Shown: piece by piece, positions 48,936 to 61,063 of the stretch
How the letters are laid out: the number at the start of each line of letters is the position of its first letter
Position numbering within the stretch: the stretch's first letter is position 1
Source of the DNA: Owenia fusiformis
Taxonomy: Eukaryota; Annelida; Polychaeta; Sabellida; Oweniidae
Assembly (NCBI GenBank): GCA_903813345.2
Contig: CAIIXF020000009.1
Location: forward strand, 32,460,740-32,524,739
Reading direction: 5' to 3'
Length of the DNA stretch: 64,000 nucleotides
Notes under the pieces: model-generated
The model's database searches: none
What the model was told of the DNA's origin: nothing
Seen by the model: the letters and a program-made list of their open reading frames with translations, nothing else
Program-made: the position numbers and the translations under genes

Positions 48936-51261
48936 AGTAGAATAATTATTTTGAGGTATCAAGGGCATTGCCTCTTACACAGGTTTAAATATAATTATGA
49001 AGTAATGTATTTATAGGTCAAAGGTAATGTCTTAATAATATTGAACATTTATCATATTTCTTATTTCAAACTGAAGGGCATAGCAACCAAACTACAAACC
49101 ATACTCATATTCTAGCCAAAAGGACCCCAACATTGGAAGATTTATTTCAATCAATTTTTAATGATGTTTTGATCCAAACCAAAATCATGCTCTAGGGACT
49201 CTAAATAGATTTTTATCTATATTTAGCTCTAATATAGACCAGGGGATGGGTTATTGAAACTAGATGAACTTGTAAGTATTCCAGATTAATTAAAAACCAA
49301 TGGTTACATGTGGTGTACCAAAGAGCAGGAAAGCAGATCAATCAAAATTGAATTCCTGAAAAAACACATTCTCCAGGCTAAAAAAATTCTGCACTTTTAT
49401 GTCATATTAACTTTAGCCCTGGAAATGAGATTGATACCATATTAGGTAAATGCAGGTTATAGTATAACCAATGTTTAAATCAAAGTGCTTTCAATAACAA
49501 CGGCAGAAGTTTTTTCAAGAATTTTTGCTAAAACCTTTTAAAATAATACTGCTAATTTATTAACTGAGCTGTATGTGCCTGTAAAAAATGTATTGACAGA
49601 CAGATAGACATACAGACAGACAAGTAGGAGATCACTAATCACTATAATTAGCATTCTAATATGGACTGTAAATGTGCATTCAAAGTATCACGTTTGAGTT
49701 TTCACTCATATATATCTTTTTGGTAACCAGTGTAGTGGAGTGGATCACCAGTGAAGTTGGTGGATTAAACTTTTCACAGTACAGACTGTATTTGTTCAAA
49801 ATGGGCCAATTTTTCTGTTTTTCAATTTTCAAGTAGATGCACATTGGTTTTTAGATTGATCCAAACCTCTTTTCAAAATGTCAAACAAGTGAAGCATAGT
49901 TCTTCTTTTATGCTGGGGAGAATATATGTTATCATATTTTGTGCCAAAATTTATTCATTCAAAATCATAAATATTTAAAGCACACTGACTACTAAGCATG
50001 CCATTTACCACCAAAAATTTCAAGATCAAATCAGAGTCACGTTCTTTGATGGTCAATCCAAAAAGAGGTTAAGTGTAAGTAGATTACGAGATCACTAGAG
50101 ATTCAATATGTACGTGTTGTGTCTCTTAGGATGAAATTGACAGTGGAAGCCTTGTGCATACCAAGTAGGCCAAGTGGGACTGGCGATCTATTCCTTACAC
50201 AAATCTAGTCATTTTGGGAATTCAAGTCCCATAGCCCTGTTACTCCTATAGTGTGAATTGATGCACCAATGCTTTACTTTAACTGATCCTAGTGGGAATT
50301 TGATTTATCTGGCACACAAGAAATATCATGTGTATCATTATGAGATAGCGTAAATATTCAGTCCCGGTAGAGTGCTATCTGCTTTTATTTGGGTCTACAT
50401 CAATCACAGTGTTCTACCACTGTGTATCCTTTTGTTTATAGAAAGAACCTTGTTAGATCAAGAACTACTGATCAAGACAGGGATAAATATAAAGAAAATG
50501 ATGCCCATCTGGAATTGAAGAAATCATATTTTATTTTTAACTAACGACGCCTTTACTCTATTCTTTTGGGATATTTAGATACAGATGTGTCCTTGATTTT
50601 ATCATTTATGCTTCATTTGAAACTTCCAGTAGAATTCAGCAATGAGTTCAATCACGGAGTTTCAAATTAACAACCCCTTTGAGGATCTGCTGATTTTTTG
50701 GCCAGAGTTGATTGCTTTAATCTTGTTTTCACACTTCATGCGAATACAAATTCGCTTTCATATTTAGGTTAAAGAGAAATCGAGATTTAATTTTTTATTT
50801 GTCCTGAAGAATGACCTTATTTTACCGACGTCAGGGATATGTCAAAATATCTATAACAAAAGTAATTAAGCGATAACATTTTATTGTAAATCAATTTCCC
50901 CGATATATTCCCTTATATACAGAAATAAGTCTGTTGATAATAAGAACATAATCAGTAAACTTTGCCAAAATCAACACATCCCGACCCCCATCATTCCCAG
51001 GGGCCAGTTCCTCCCAAGATCAAAAAGTTATGGATCAGCAACCAAATTAATTAGATTAATGGAGTAAATACAAATAAAAAACTGATTTGCGGATCCGTAA
51101 CTTAACTTTATGATGTTTCTGGAAAATATCAGAAGCTCCCTGAAATTTTACTGTTAACAATTTTTGTCACAGCAACATAAGGATGGAGAAGATAATCAGA
51201 TTGCAGGAGTCATAATTCCCAAAATTTGGAAAAATGACCTTCTTCTACTCCTGCTAACAAT

Positions 51262-51470
51262 GTAGCCTTACCAAGCTTACTTTAGACTGTTACAGTTTAC
51301 TTTACACTAATTGGTGTTGAAGCTTAGTTCAAACAAGTTGGTGTTACAGTTTACTTTATACAAGTTGGTGTGGGCTTACTTTAAACTAGTTGGTGTTAAT
51401 TTACTTTTAACTAATTGGTGTGATACCTTACTTTAAACCTGTTGGTGTTGCAGTTTACTTTACAAGGAAC
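51262..51470. repeat. ~30-bp TTGGTGTTACAGTTTACTTT minisatellite
   Basis: About six diverged units combining a TTACTTTA block with a TTGGTGTTA or TTGGTGTGA block. Confidence 0.72.
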
Positions 51471-52030
51471 TGCATTTTATTATATTTACATTATGTATAT
51501 ATCTTTCAGTATTACATACCAAGCGAAGCATTTGTATGGAAGTCAATGGGAAAGTGAGCATGATAGTGACATAACCTCTTAGAGTTTAACCTTTTAGATA
51601 TAAAGGATTTTCAATATTTCAATTAAAAACAATTAACAACCATGAACATTCACAAATTAATACTTGTATTGTAGGTTGTATTAAACAAGTAGTTTCTTTA
51701 TGACAGTAAAAAAAAGTGTAGTGTAATCAAATTAAATTGGTGCGGACTAATTTCTCATAGTCAATACATGATTTGTGTCTCTGCTAGGCTGTAGTGCCAG
51801 AGGAAGATTTCTAAGACTAAGCACAATAATTCAGTCTGGCCTAGTGCATCAGCTGAGTGTGGTTGATGTTTAATCAACTAAATCACATAATTAAATGATA
51901 ACCACAGTTAGAACCATCAAAAAGAGACTATATGATAGGAAAAACTTACTTTATCTAACAGCTGGCATCATTCTAAAGACATTTATTTCTAAGGTAAAAA
52001 GTGTGTTATTAAAACTTCATTAAATTTGTA

Positions 52031-53430
52031 CAGGTAAGTAGAGGTATGTTCAGGTAAATGCAGGTAAGTATAGGTGGGCAAAGGTAAGTAGAGGTATGTT
52101 CAGGTTAATGCACGTAAGTAGAGGTGGGCAAAGGTTAATGCAGGTAATTAAAGGTAGGTACAGGTAAATGCAGGTAAGTAGAGGTAGGTACAGGTAAATG
52201 CAGGTAAGTAGAGGTAGGTACAGGTAATGCAGGTAAGTAGAGGTGGGCAAAGGTAAGTAGAGGTAGGTACAAGTTAATGCAGGTAAGTAGAGGTGGGTAC
52301 AGGTTAATACAGGTAAGTAGAGGTGGGCAAACGTTAATGCAGGTAAGTAGAGAGGTAGGTACAGGTTAATACAGGTAAGTAGAAGTAGGTACAGGTTAAT
52401 ACAGGTAAGTAGAGGTGGGCAAACGTTAATGCAGGTAAGTAGAGAGGTAGGTACAGGTTAATACAGGTAAGTAGAGGTAGGTTCAGGTTAATGCAGGTAA
52501 TTAGAGGTGGGCAAAGGTTAATGCAGGTAAGTAGAGGTATGTACAAGTTAATGCAGGTAAGTAGAGGTGGGCAAAGGTCAATGCAGGTAGGTAGAGGTAG
52601 GTACAGGTTAATGCAGGTAAGTAAATGTAGGTACAGGTTAATGCAGGTAAGTAGACATGGGCAAAGGTCAATGCAGGTAGGTAGAGGTAATGCAGGTAAG
52701 TAGAGGTAAGCAAAGATTAATGCAGGTAAGTAGAGGTAGGTACAGGTGATGCAGGTAAGTAGAGGCAGGCAAAGGTTAATGCAGGTAAGTAGAAGTATGT
52801 ACAGGTGAATGAAGGTAAGTAGAGGTGAGCAAAGGTTAATGCAGGTAAGTAGAGGTAGATACAGGTAAATGCTGGTAAGTAGAGGTGGGCAAAGGTTAAT
52901 GCAGGTAAGTAGAGGTGGGCAAAGTTTAATGCAGGTAAGTAAAGGCAGGTACATGTAATGCAGGTAAGTAGAGGTAGGTCGAGGTAAATGCAGGTAAGTA
53001 GAGGTAGGTACAGGTAAATGCAGGTAAGTAGAGGTGGGCAAAGGTAAGTAGAGGTAGGTACAAGTTAATGCAGGTAAGTAGAGGTGGGCAAAGTTTAATG
53101 CAGGTAAGTAAAGGCAGGTACATGTAATGCAGGTAAGTAAAGGCAGGTACATGTAAAGCAGGTAAGTAGAGGTAGGTACAGGTTAATGCAGGTAAGTAGA
53201 GGTAGGTACAGGTAGTAGAGGTAGGTACAGGTAAATGCAGGTAAGTAAAGGTATGTACAGGTAAATGCAGGTAAGTACAGGTTAAACCAAGTAGAGGTAT
53301 ATATGCAATTAAGTAGAGGTAGGTACAGGTTACTGCAGGCAAGTAGAGGTGAGCAAAGGTAAAAACAGGTAAGTAGATGTAGGTACAAGTGGGTATACTT
53401 AAGTATAGGTCAGTACAAGTAGGCACAGGA
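52031..53430 (+). repeat. 1.4-kb minisatellite of consensus 5' splice sites
   Basis: Units of about 26-31 bp read GCAGGTAAGTAGAGGTAGGT then ACAGGTTAAT. By eye about 38 units keep GGTAAGTA, and over 30 have CAGGTAAGTA exactly. CAG|GTAAGTA is complementary over ten bases to the 5' end of metazoan U1 snRNA. The long minus-strand ORFs through the array (YLPLLTCINL-type repeats) are by-products of a stop-poor repeat. Confidence 0.92.
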
Positions 53431-54249
53431 AAGTGGTGAAATCTGACTTATTAATCAGTAGGTAGATAAATAGCCTGAGGACACTCTCCACATAAACAAA
53501 CGTCTCTCATCCCAGGGTTAAACCAGGAACCTTGGGAAGGTCTCAAGTATCAAACTAATGCAAAAAAGGCAAAAGCAGGAAACACAATAAAACAACAAAT
53601 TGGAAAAACAAAATGTGTGCTTACATACCTCCTAGAAGTATTATGAAAATACTGATTCATCTTTAATATTTATATATCAAACTGGTAGAGCTCACATTTA
53701 TAAATATATTGGACCTAACTTACCATAACTTAAACTTGGATATATATTAAACTTAAAAAATTTTGATACCATCCCTCCCGTGACCCTTCACACCCGATCT
53801 ACTGCTTTAATTGGAGATTTTACATCTCATAAACACACCTACATATAGAATTCATACTGGATGTAGAAATGGCATAAATATATATTTTATTAGTAATTAA
53901 TCCCATGTGTTTTAATAAACACTAATGTAGATTTGTAATAAAGCACTCCTTCCAGCTGAAATTAACCCATTTTTGATTAATTTCCCAAATAAATGTTTTA
54001 TAAGCAATTAAACCCACTTTTGATAATATACACTAATGCAAAGATGTAATTAAATGTGAGATATATCCAGGAATTCCTAAAATAAGTATTTGCAATTAGT
54101 AAATACTTTATTTCTTCTTTTCCAGGTATTATTTTTCATTAAAATCCTAAAATAACTACATAGTAATCATGTTAACACATGCCCTTGTAAAAAGCAATAG
54201 GAGCAAATTAACAAACAATACACATTTGTAAATCCACCTACCTCAGATG
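53431..54249. other. Spacer between two minisatellites
   Basis: AT-rich spacer, no feature. Confidence 0.5.
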
Positions 54250-54665
54250 AAATACATGATTTTGATTGAACACATGATTCTAAGTGAATACTTGATCCTG
54301 ATTGAACACTTGATTCTGACTGAACACTTGATTCTAAGTGAACACTTGATTCTGATGGAACACTTGATTCTAAATGAACACTTGATTCTAAGTGAACACT
54401 TGATTCTGATTGAAAGCTTGATTCAGACTGAACACTTGATACTGATTGAACACTTGATTCTAAGTGAACACTTGATTCTAAGTGAACACTTGATTTTGAT
54501 TGAACACATGATTCTAAGTGAATACTTGATTTTGATTGAACACATGATTCTAAGTGAATACTTGATTCTGATTGAACACTTGATTCTGACTGAACACTTG
54601 ATTCTGATTGAACACTTGATTCTGACTGAACACTTGATTCTGATTGAACACTTGATTCTGATTAG
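54250..54665. repeat. 18-bp minisatellite, about 23 copies
   Basis: Units ACACTTGATTCTGATTGA with CTAAGTGA, CTGACTGA and similar endings. Because 18 is a multiple of three, all frames repeat every six residues. The plus frame reads LILIEH/LILSEH for over 130 codons, without any other sign of a gene. Confidence 0.88.
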
Positions 54666-55995
54666 AGACTGGATAATAAACTGGATTGTCCCATTATCCC
54701 ATACTACTTCAGTAAATAACCTCAATATATACTGAACGCACACTGCATTTCTGGGTTTGGAGAAGATATCACATAATGATGTCATTAAAATGAGTCAGAT
54801 AGACAGACTATGATGAATATTGATCATAAATCTAGATTAAGTTAGACTTGCAGACTGTTCCAATCGATTGACCATGATCTTGCTTGATCTGAATGTGGGA
54901 TATAATTTTGTTAACAACTCACTCAAATTTAATAAATAATGTAATAAAGTAGCATATTATTTCTATAATCCAATATCTGTTACAAACTTTGTGATACCCC
55001 AATGATATCAACAATTAAGAAACAAACCTGCGTTATCTGTGTTCAAATAATCAGAAAATAACAATCGATAGCTATATAAGAATTTATGTGAGCACATATT
55101 TGAGATACAATAAATCTTTGTTCATACAACTAAATAAACATAGTGAAGATAAAGCATGTAGATATACTTGAGTTTTTTCATAATTCTTCATCATGTATCA
55201 ACAGAACATTCATCTTTATCAGTATCAGTTTATATGTACCCTTTCCAGCTTCATCTATAGTAACAACTACCATCTCATGACTCAGTGTAGGTAACAAGTT
55301 GATCAAATAGAAGATATAAATATTTGAGCTGTAGCATGAAAAGGGTATCGTAATAATATTGGGGGGGGGGCTATAGGTAGATTTGAGAAAAAACATGATA
55401 TGAAATCAAGTAACATCATATGGTACCAAGGTGTGGAAAAAAAGTGTTGAAACTGTTTTTATAGTTGAATTGAGTTATGATATGCTTCTTGAAAAATGGA
55501 AAGTTACTGAGCATTTATCTTATTTTTATATAGAGCATTTGTATATCTGATGACTTTTATTGAGATTTATTTCATCTGCACTCACTAAAACAATGAATTT
55601 TTTATTTTTCCAGCATGTTACCCTTTTATTGAATCTACTCCATTTCAATGAAAAACTCCAGGAAAGTTAACAAATAATTTCCAAGAAATTTTCTTGACTG
55701 ATGCATCTGATGAAACATTCTGAGATAGGTGGGTTAGAATGATACAAGAAGTGCTGATATATTGAAAGCAACTGTACCCAATGAGAACACATTTTGAATT
55801 GCACTTCCTCATGCTCTATTCATTGCTATTGTACAATATAAATGTATATTTTGTACATTTTTTAATGAATGGTGATACAAAAAAGAATTTCTATACAATA
55901 CATTTTACTGATTTGTGATGATTTAAATACACACTCATTTCAGAAATAAATAAATAAAAGATTGCCTGACCAAGATGTATCACTGAGCCTTCAAT

Positions 55996-56120
55996 GTACG
56001 AGGGTTGATTCAAAAGTTCTGAACCGTTTGGTCTAAAAATCTTAATACTTTATGAATATTGTTCATATTTGGCCACAACCACTCCATATATAATAGTTTC
56101 ATTTTCTGTAAAAATAAGTA
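55996..56120 (+). mobile_element. Possible mariner left-end remnant
   Basis: TACGAGGGTTGATTCAAAAG followed by TTCTGAACC resembles known mariner terminal repeats. I found no matching right terminus or transposase, so this is at most a truncated copy. Confidence 0.35.
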
Positions 56121-56500
56121 AATTTGACCAGCAACATAGGTGTCTGGTTACCATAGCAACATGAAAACATGGTAGGTGGAGCAAGAGTACTATTGTTCAA
56201 ATTTACAACAATACATAAAATGGGTTCAAAATGACATCAAAACGTAAACAATGTGTATTTGGAATGCAAGACATAAATTATCTCTAATAAGTCAGATACA
56301 ACTGGTGTTCAAAACAACAAGCAATTAAAGCACAGCTTTATGTACCATCAATGTCTTAACTCTCAACGAAAAGGAAAAACACACTTTTAATTAATCAAGT
56401 TTGCCAGGAAGAGGAGATGATCAATCTGAGAGAGATGAGTTTGGTAACATTTTACCTGAAAGCAATGTAAACAACAAGGGAGAAACTATGACAACAGTTA

Positions 56501-56614
56501 CTAGGCATTAACATGCAAAATGTCACCACCTGCAATTTCTTACAGAATGCCAAACACCGACTAACGAACGCCATCTACAGAAAAGTTGGAGACAATGGCA
56601 AAATGTCACCACTA
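56501..56614 (+). repeat. Dispersed GGCATTAACATG family, copy 6
   Basis: The 5' block is near consensus and the middle has CAAACACCGACTAACGAACG. The 3' hairpin is lost after TGTCACCACTAAC. Confidence 0.68.
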
Positions 56615-57106
56615 ACAATATTCTCCCTAAGATTGTTTCCCATGTGGGTGCAAAATTGGCATAGGACAATATTATAATAGGAATAACAACTCTAAAAATA
56701 AGGGATAAGAAAAAAATCCAGGGCCTCCAGAGTATTACCCTTTGTAAAGAGTAAAGATTTCTCATCTCTAAAAGAGATCTGCTTAGAATTTTACCAATAA
56801 TCTCTGGGTTTACAAGTAACAAAACGCAACATAATAAAATACTTCATTTAAGATATAGCAAGATAATTCAATGTGATAGTCTAAACACAGAGATCTTAGT
56901 AGGTATATTGTTACATGACAAACTGATTACAATGTGTATTTGAGGTAGGTCTTCTTCAATCAATATTTTCCTGGAAATCTGATCACTTAGAGTGAGTGTA
57001 ATATACTGAAAGGCAGAGTAAAGCATGTGACTTATTCTCATAGATAACAGAGCATATTAAACTAGAATACCCCTCTGGCTAATCAAGTGCAGTTGGTAGA
57101 GTCATT

Positions 57107-57425
57107 TATTTACGATGTAGTGATCACGTGCAATTTGGTGCAGGCAGGTGCCATTTTGGTGCTTTTCCTTCAGAATAAATTGGGACAATTTAATACAGTC
57201 AAATCCAGTTTGGCTTCTAAATGCAGTTTGGTGCAGTCATGTGCAATCCACTGCTGATTTCTCAGAGTTATTTACGATGTAGTGATCAGGTGCAATTTGG
57301 TGCAGGCAGGTGCCATTTTGTTGCTTTTTGTAGGAATCAGTTGCAATTTGGTGCGGGCAGATACCATTTAATGCTTTTTGCTTCAGAATTGATCAATTTA
57401 ATATTCAGTCAGATCCACTTTCAAC
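57107..57425. repeat. Two-fold duplication of a ~160-bp segment
   Basis: TTTACGATGTAGTGATCACG and GTGCAGGCAGGTGCCATTTT recur at 57107 and 57266. The second copy has an extra internal repeat of GTTGCAATTTGGTGCGGGCA. Confidence 0.7.
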
Positions 57426-57630
57426 AGCCACTTTGAATGGAGTATGTGAGATTTGTCATGCCATGTCAATCGTGCCATCATCTCAGGGATGGTATTGTAC
57501 ATAATGATATATGTCTTCGATGACAGCTTTTACTGTATATGATTACTTCTTATACAATCTTCTTTCCACTGAATGCAAACCTCTCATTTTAGTATAAGTA
57601 TTTTCAGGACACAGATGTCTAATAGTCAAA

Positions 57631-57780
57631 CAAGGCATTAACATGCAAAATGTCACCACCTGCCATTTGTTACAGATGCCAACCACCGAATGTCAAACAC
57701 CAACTGCTGAAAGCCAAACATCATCCATCGAACAATGTCCACAAAAAAGTTGGACACTGAAACAATATATCACTTCTTCA
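57631..57780 (+). repeat. Dispersed GGCATTAACATG family, copy 7 (longest array)
   Basis: The 5' block is at consensus. The middle array is expanded to several CCAACCACCGAATGTCAAAC-type units. The 3' end is decayed (ATATATCACTTCTT). A Tc1/mariner-type MITE begins 18 bp downstream. Confidence 0.7.
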
Positions 57781-57797
57781 CCTACCCAACTTATGTA

Positions 57798-58306
57798 CAG
57801 GGTGTCCCGAAAGTATGGGCCCCCCCCCTAGGCAGACATATACCAGTGTCGTCATAGTATGTGTCATATATCATTTTAAAGCTTATCCAAAGTTACATTG
57901 ATTCACCAAGTATCATGGTTCAACTCTCAAATGTGAAAAAAGAGAATGGTGAGGGTAGGAATTCTAAGGAAACTCTTCTAAAGTGCCTTAACAGGTTTTA
58001 AGAGGGTTATAAAATTCCACACCCCTATTTCAAGGGCTTTTAAGGTCATATCTGAAAATAATTGCTGCTGTCAACATGGCCAAGGGGGACTCATTGACTA
58101 GTAATGTGGTGTAAAATTGAACTTTATTTTGACAAAACACTTACTTTTAAAATGACTGTAACTTTTCCCCATTTGGGAGTTAAACCATGATACTTGGCAA
58201 ATCAATGTAACTTTGGATAAACTTTAAAATGATATATGACAAATACTATGAGAACACTGGAATATGTCTGCCTAGGGGGGGGGGCCCATACTTTCGGGAC
58301 ACCCTG
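57798..58306. mobile_element. Tc1/mariner-type MITE, 509 bp, ~155-bp inverted ends
   Basis: TA-flanked. It starts CAGGGTGTCCCGAAAGTATG and ends with the inverse. Arms stay alignable for about 155 bp, with a poly-C tract of different length in each. Subterminal CCAAAGTTACATTGATT is also seen in 25911-26521 (CCAAAGTTACGTTAATT), so the two belong to one lineage. Confidence 0.88.
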
Positions 58307-58308
58307 TA

Positions 58309-61063
58309 GATTAACACTCTAGCATACGGTGATATTCAATTCATTTGTGTTGTGCAATACCCCAATTCTATACCAATAATTCTCTCCCCTGTGTACACTT
58401 AGTTACTTTAGCAAATAATCATTCCCTGCCTCAAAATCACTTAAGTGCAATAATTTACCTTTAAGTATACATTTTTAATTTATATAATTCCTAATAGTGT
58501 CTAATTGAATCAATTTAAAGTGCAAACCAAGAAATCAGCTATAAATGCATTAAGTTACAAAATAAGATTATGTGAATCATTACTTAAGGATGAGATGGAC
58601 ACTTAAGAAAATAATTTGTGAACGTTCAAAGCTTTTTAGCTATTTTACTCACTGCTAATAAATTTAAGTAATTTAGTTAAGACACAAGTACAAGACAGTC
58701 TTCTTTGATATAACACATCACTGTACTTGAGCAAGAAAAAGCTTCAAAGAGACTGGTATTGAAGAAATTGCATAATTTGCCCTAAGGTTCATAATTATAC
58801 ACCAATGGAAAGCTTGTAGTGTTATCTAGCTGAGGTCCATGACATTTATACTAGATATAGTAAGATCCTTACTGCTGACATCTTCTCCTTTCCAAAGGTA
58901 TATGGAAACCCTGGGTTAATAACAACATTCTTTTATAACCCTTCTTTGAGAAAATATTTTGTCTACCTTAATGATTGAGATTCGGCAATAGTTCATACAA
59001 GTTGCACCCCATAAAACACAAATATTAGAAGATTTGAATCTGCACATCAATTGCATTGAAGAACTCTTCTATGTAAATGTAAAAGGTTCAAATTCATTAA
59101 CCAGATTATCTATTCCTCCTGGCCTACCTTAAGGATCATTTCTCGGATAACATCAAAAGGGACGATCAAAGTCATTTCACTCTCTCCTTGAAAGTCCCTT
59201 TTATATCAATGGAAATGAACTCAGTTGAGTGTTGAATACATACTGGCAATAGAATACACCTACTATCTAACATTTAAATCCATTATGTAAGACAAGCAAT
59301 TAAACAACTTAATAAAAGAGATAAGAGATCACACAAAATGTCAGATTGACCTGATATTTTTGTCTCATAAAGAACAGAGTACATGTATTAAAGATAAGTA
59401 GCACTTCCTTTTTTCAGGATGAGAGGTTTTTTCTCGACCTTTTAGCCATGAGATTGCCCGAGTACTGACATCAAGTGCACACCAGGCCCAGTGTTGAGTA
59501 CTCCTGTATGACACTGGACTTAGATGTCAATGAGATGTCATGATGATCAGATGCACCATCAAAAGTTTTGCACGAGATCTTTCCCACGTTAAGGGTTTTG
59601 ATGAAATAAAAATTGAGATATCAAATCCCTACCCTGGGAGAAACCTAGTGACTCAATTCCCCCCCCCCCTTGTCAAAAGTCTGATTACTGGGAATATGCA
59701 TTTCATAAGTCTGTATACCCAGGATGAATGTCAAAATCTCAACCCCTGGATCAATATTGCATGTCAAATTCCCCACCTTACAATGTGTGGAGGTGTCTAA
59801 TGCAAATCTTTAAATGGTGCATGGATTCTGATCATTCTGCTTTGTTTTGATAAGTCAGTACAAAACATGGAAAAACAATTTGCAGATAAGATATATTCAG
59901 TCGTGTATGTTATCTCCACCCTTTATGAGATCATCTTGAAAGATATTATTGGCCTAAACCTAAAAAATGGCAAAAATCAATCAATCAATTCTTGATGGCA
60001 ACGAAACAAAATACAGACATATGGTATAAACATTTATTTTATCTAAATAACCTTCAAAAAATCAATTCCCATTATCGTAAATAAGAAACAGATCAATAGC
60101 AGTAGACTGTAGTAAATAAATCATCAAACGTTGAATAAGAATGACAGAATTACCAAGAGTGCAATATTGTAGCGGGTAATGATATAATGTAAAGTACCAA
60201 TTCAGCAATTTTCTTCATTTACAAAAATTACCACAAGTCGACACAACATTAAAGCCTACATTTTGTCTATATTTCTCACTATCGTGAAATTATACCTAGC
60301 TTTTAAATGTCAACCATTGTAGCTTGTGGCCAATTTAGCATTCTGTACACTTTCTTGGGGAGGGGGATATATTCGTATAGTGATGGCAAATAGTTTTCGA
60401 ATCAGTATTTATTCTCACTACCACCCCAACCCCCCACCCCCAAAAAGGAAAATTAAGACAGAAATGTAAACATTTTATCAATTGTAAAAAAATAAATAAA
60501 AAAAACTCATGCTGTACTCACATATTTTTGCATATACCCCTCCTAGTTCCACAAAGTATCGAAGAATCACTCCTTTTGAATTTATATTTTGACTCTTTCC
60601 ACTTCTCAAATAAATTCTGCCACAGTAGACTCATGTTGAAGTACTTCCAATTCAGATTTGCCAATAAATTCAAATGTGTACAATTTTCCACCTGGTTGTA
60701 AGCAATGTAACACTAATATAGCTAATACATAAATAAAATAATTCATTCGTACATATCTTCAAATCTATCTCATAATCCTAATTCTCTAGTATCTTCTCCG
60801 GGGAACTCTCCTAGGTTAGTTTAACTCTTTGTTTTAAGCTTCTAATACCGTAATCCACAAGATATTGAATATAGCACATTTAGCCTTTATCAACTGATAA
60901 ATTCTAGCGGCATGTGGATATTGTGAATTAGAAAGAACTCACTTAGAAATAGCAGTATCCTTTTGATAGAACTGTTAAAAAGATGGGTTGAGTCTCCTTG
61001 GAAATTGAAACTGTTGTTTATTCTAAGAGTAACACTTAAAAGCAAGTAATCTAAGGTATAAGT
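58309..61063. other. Non-coding, no recognisable gene
   Basis: AT-rich. It contains a CG-bearing patch at 59420-59560 with a short hairpin (CCAGTGT/ACACTGG) and a weak U2-snRNA-like string, TTCTCGACCTTTTAGCCA. The 86-codon plus ORF at 59540-59800 has no protein-like signature. Confidence 0.4.

Larger units (their letters stand above)
47385..52030. other. Region upstream of exon A, no supported exon
   Basis: Apart from the listed MITE and arrays, only a GACAGACA microsatellite patch (49590-49625) was seen. An upstream exon ending in phase 2 should exist here or beyond the window. Confidence 0.4.

Noticed and set aside
50165-50217. Possible minus-strand exon (ICVRNRSPVPLGLL) upstream of exon A
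   Set aside because: The acceptor is purine-rich, and the exon would end in phase 1 whereas exon A needs phase 2.
52050-53426. Minus-strand ORFs up to 272 codons (YLPLLTCINL repeats)
   Set aside because: They arise from translating a minisatellite; several overlapping frames are open at once and no promoter or other domain is present.
55178-55396. Minus-strand ORF ending MVVVTIDEAGKGTYKLILIK...
   Set aside because: It begins in a poly-C tract; no acceptor or conserved motif supports it as a terminal exon.
56614-56822. Minus-strand hydrophobic ORF (NPEIIGKILSRSLLEMRNLY...)
   Set aside because: No recognisable domain, no upstream signals, and composition typical of an AT-rich antisense frame next to a dispersed repeat.
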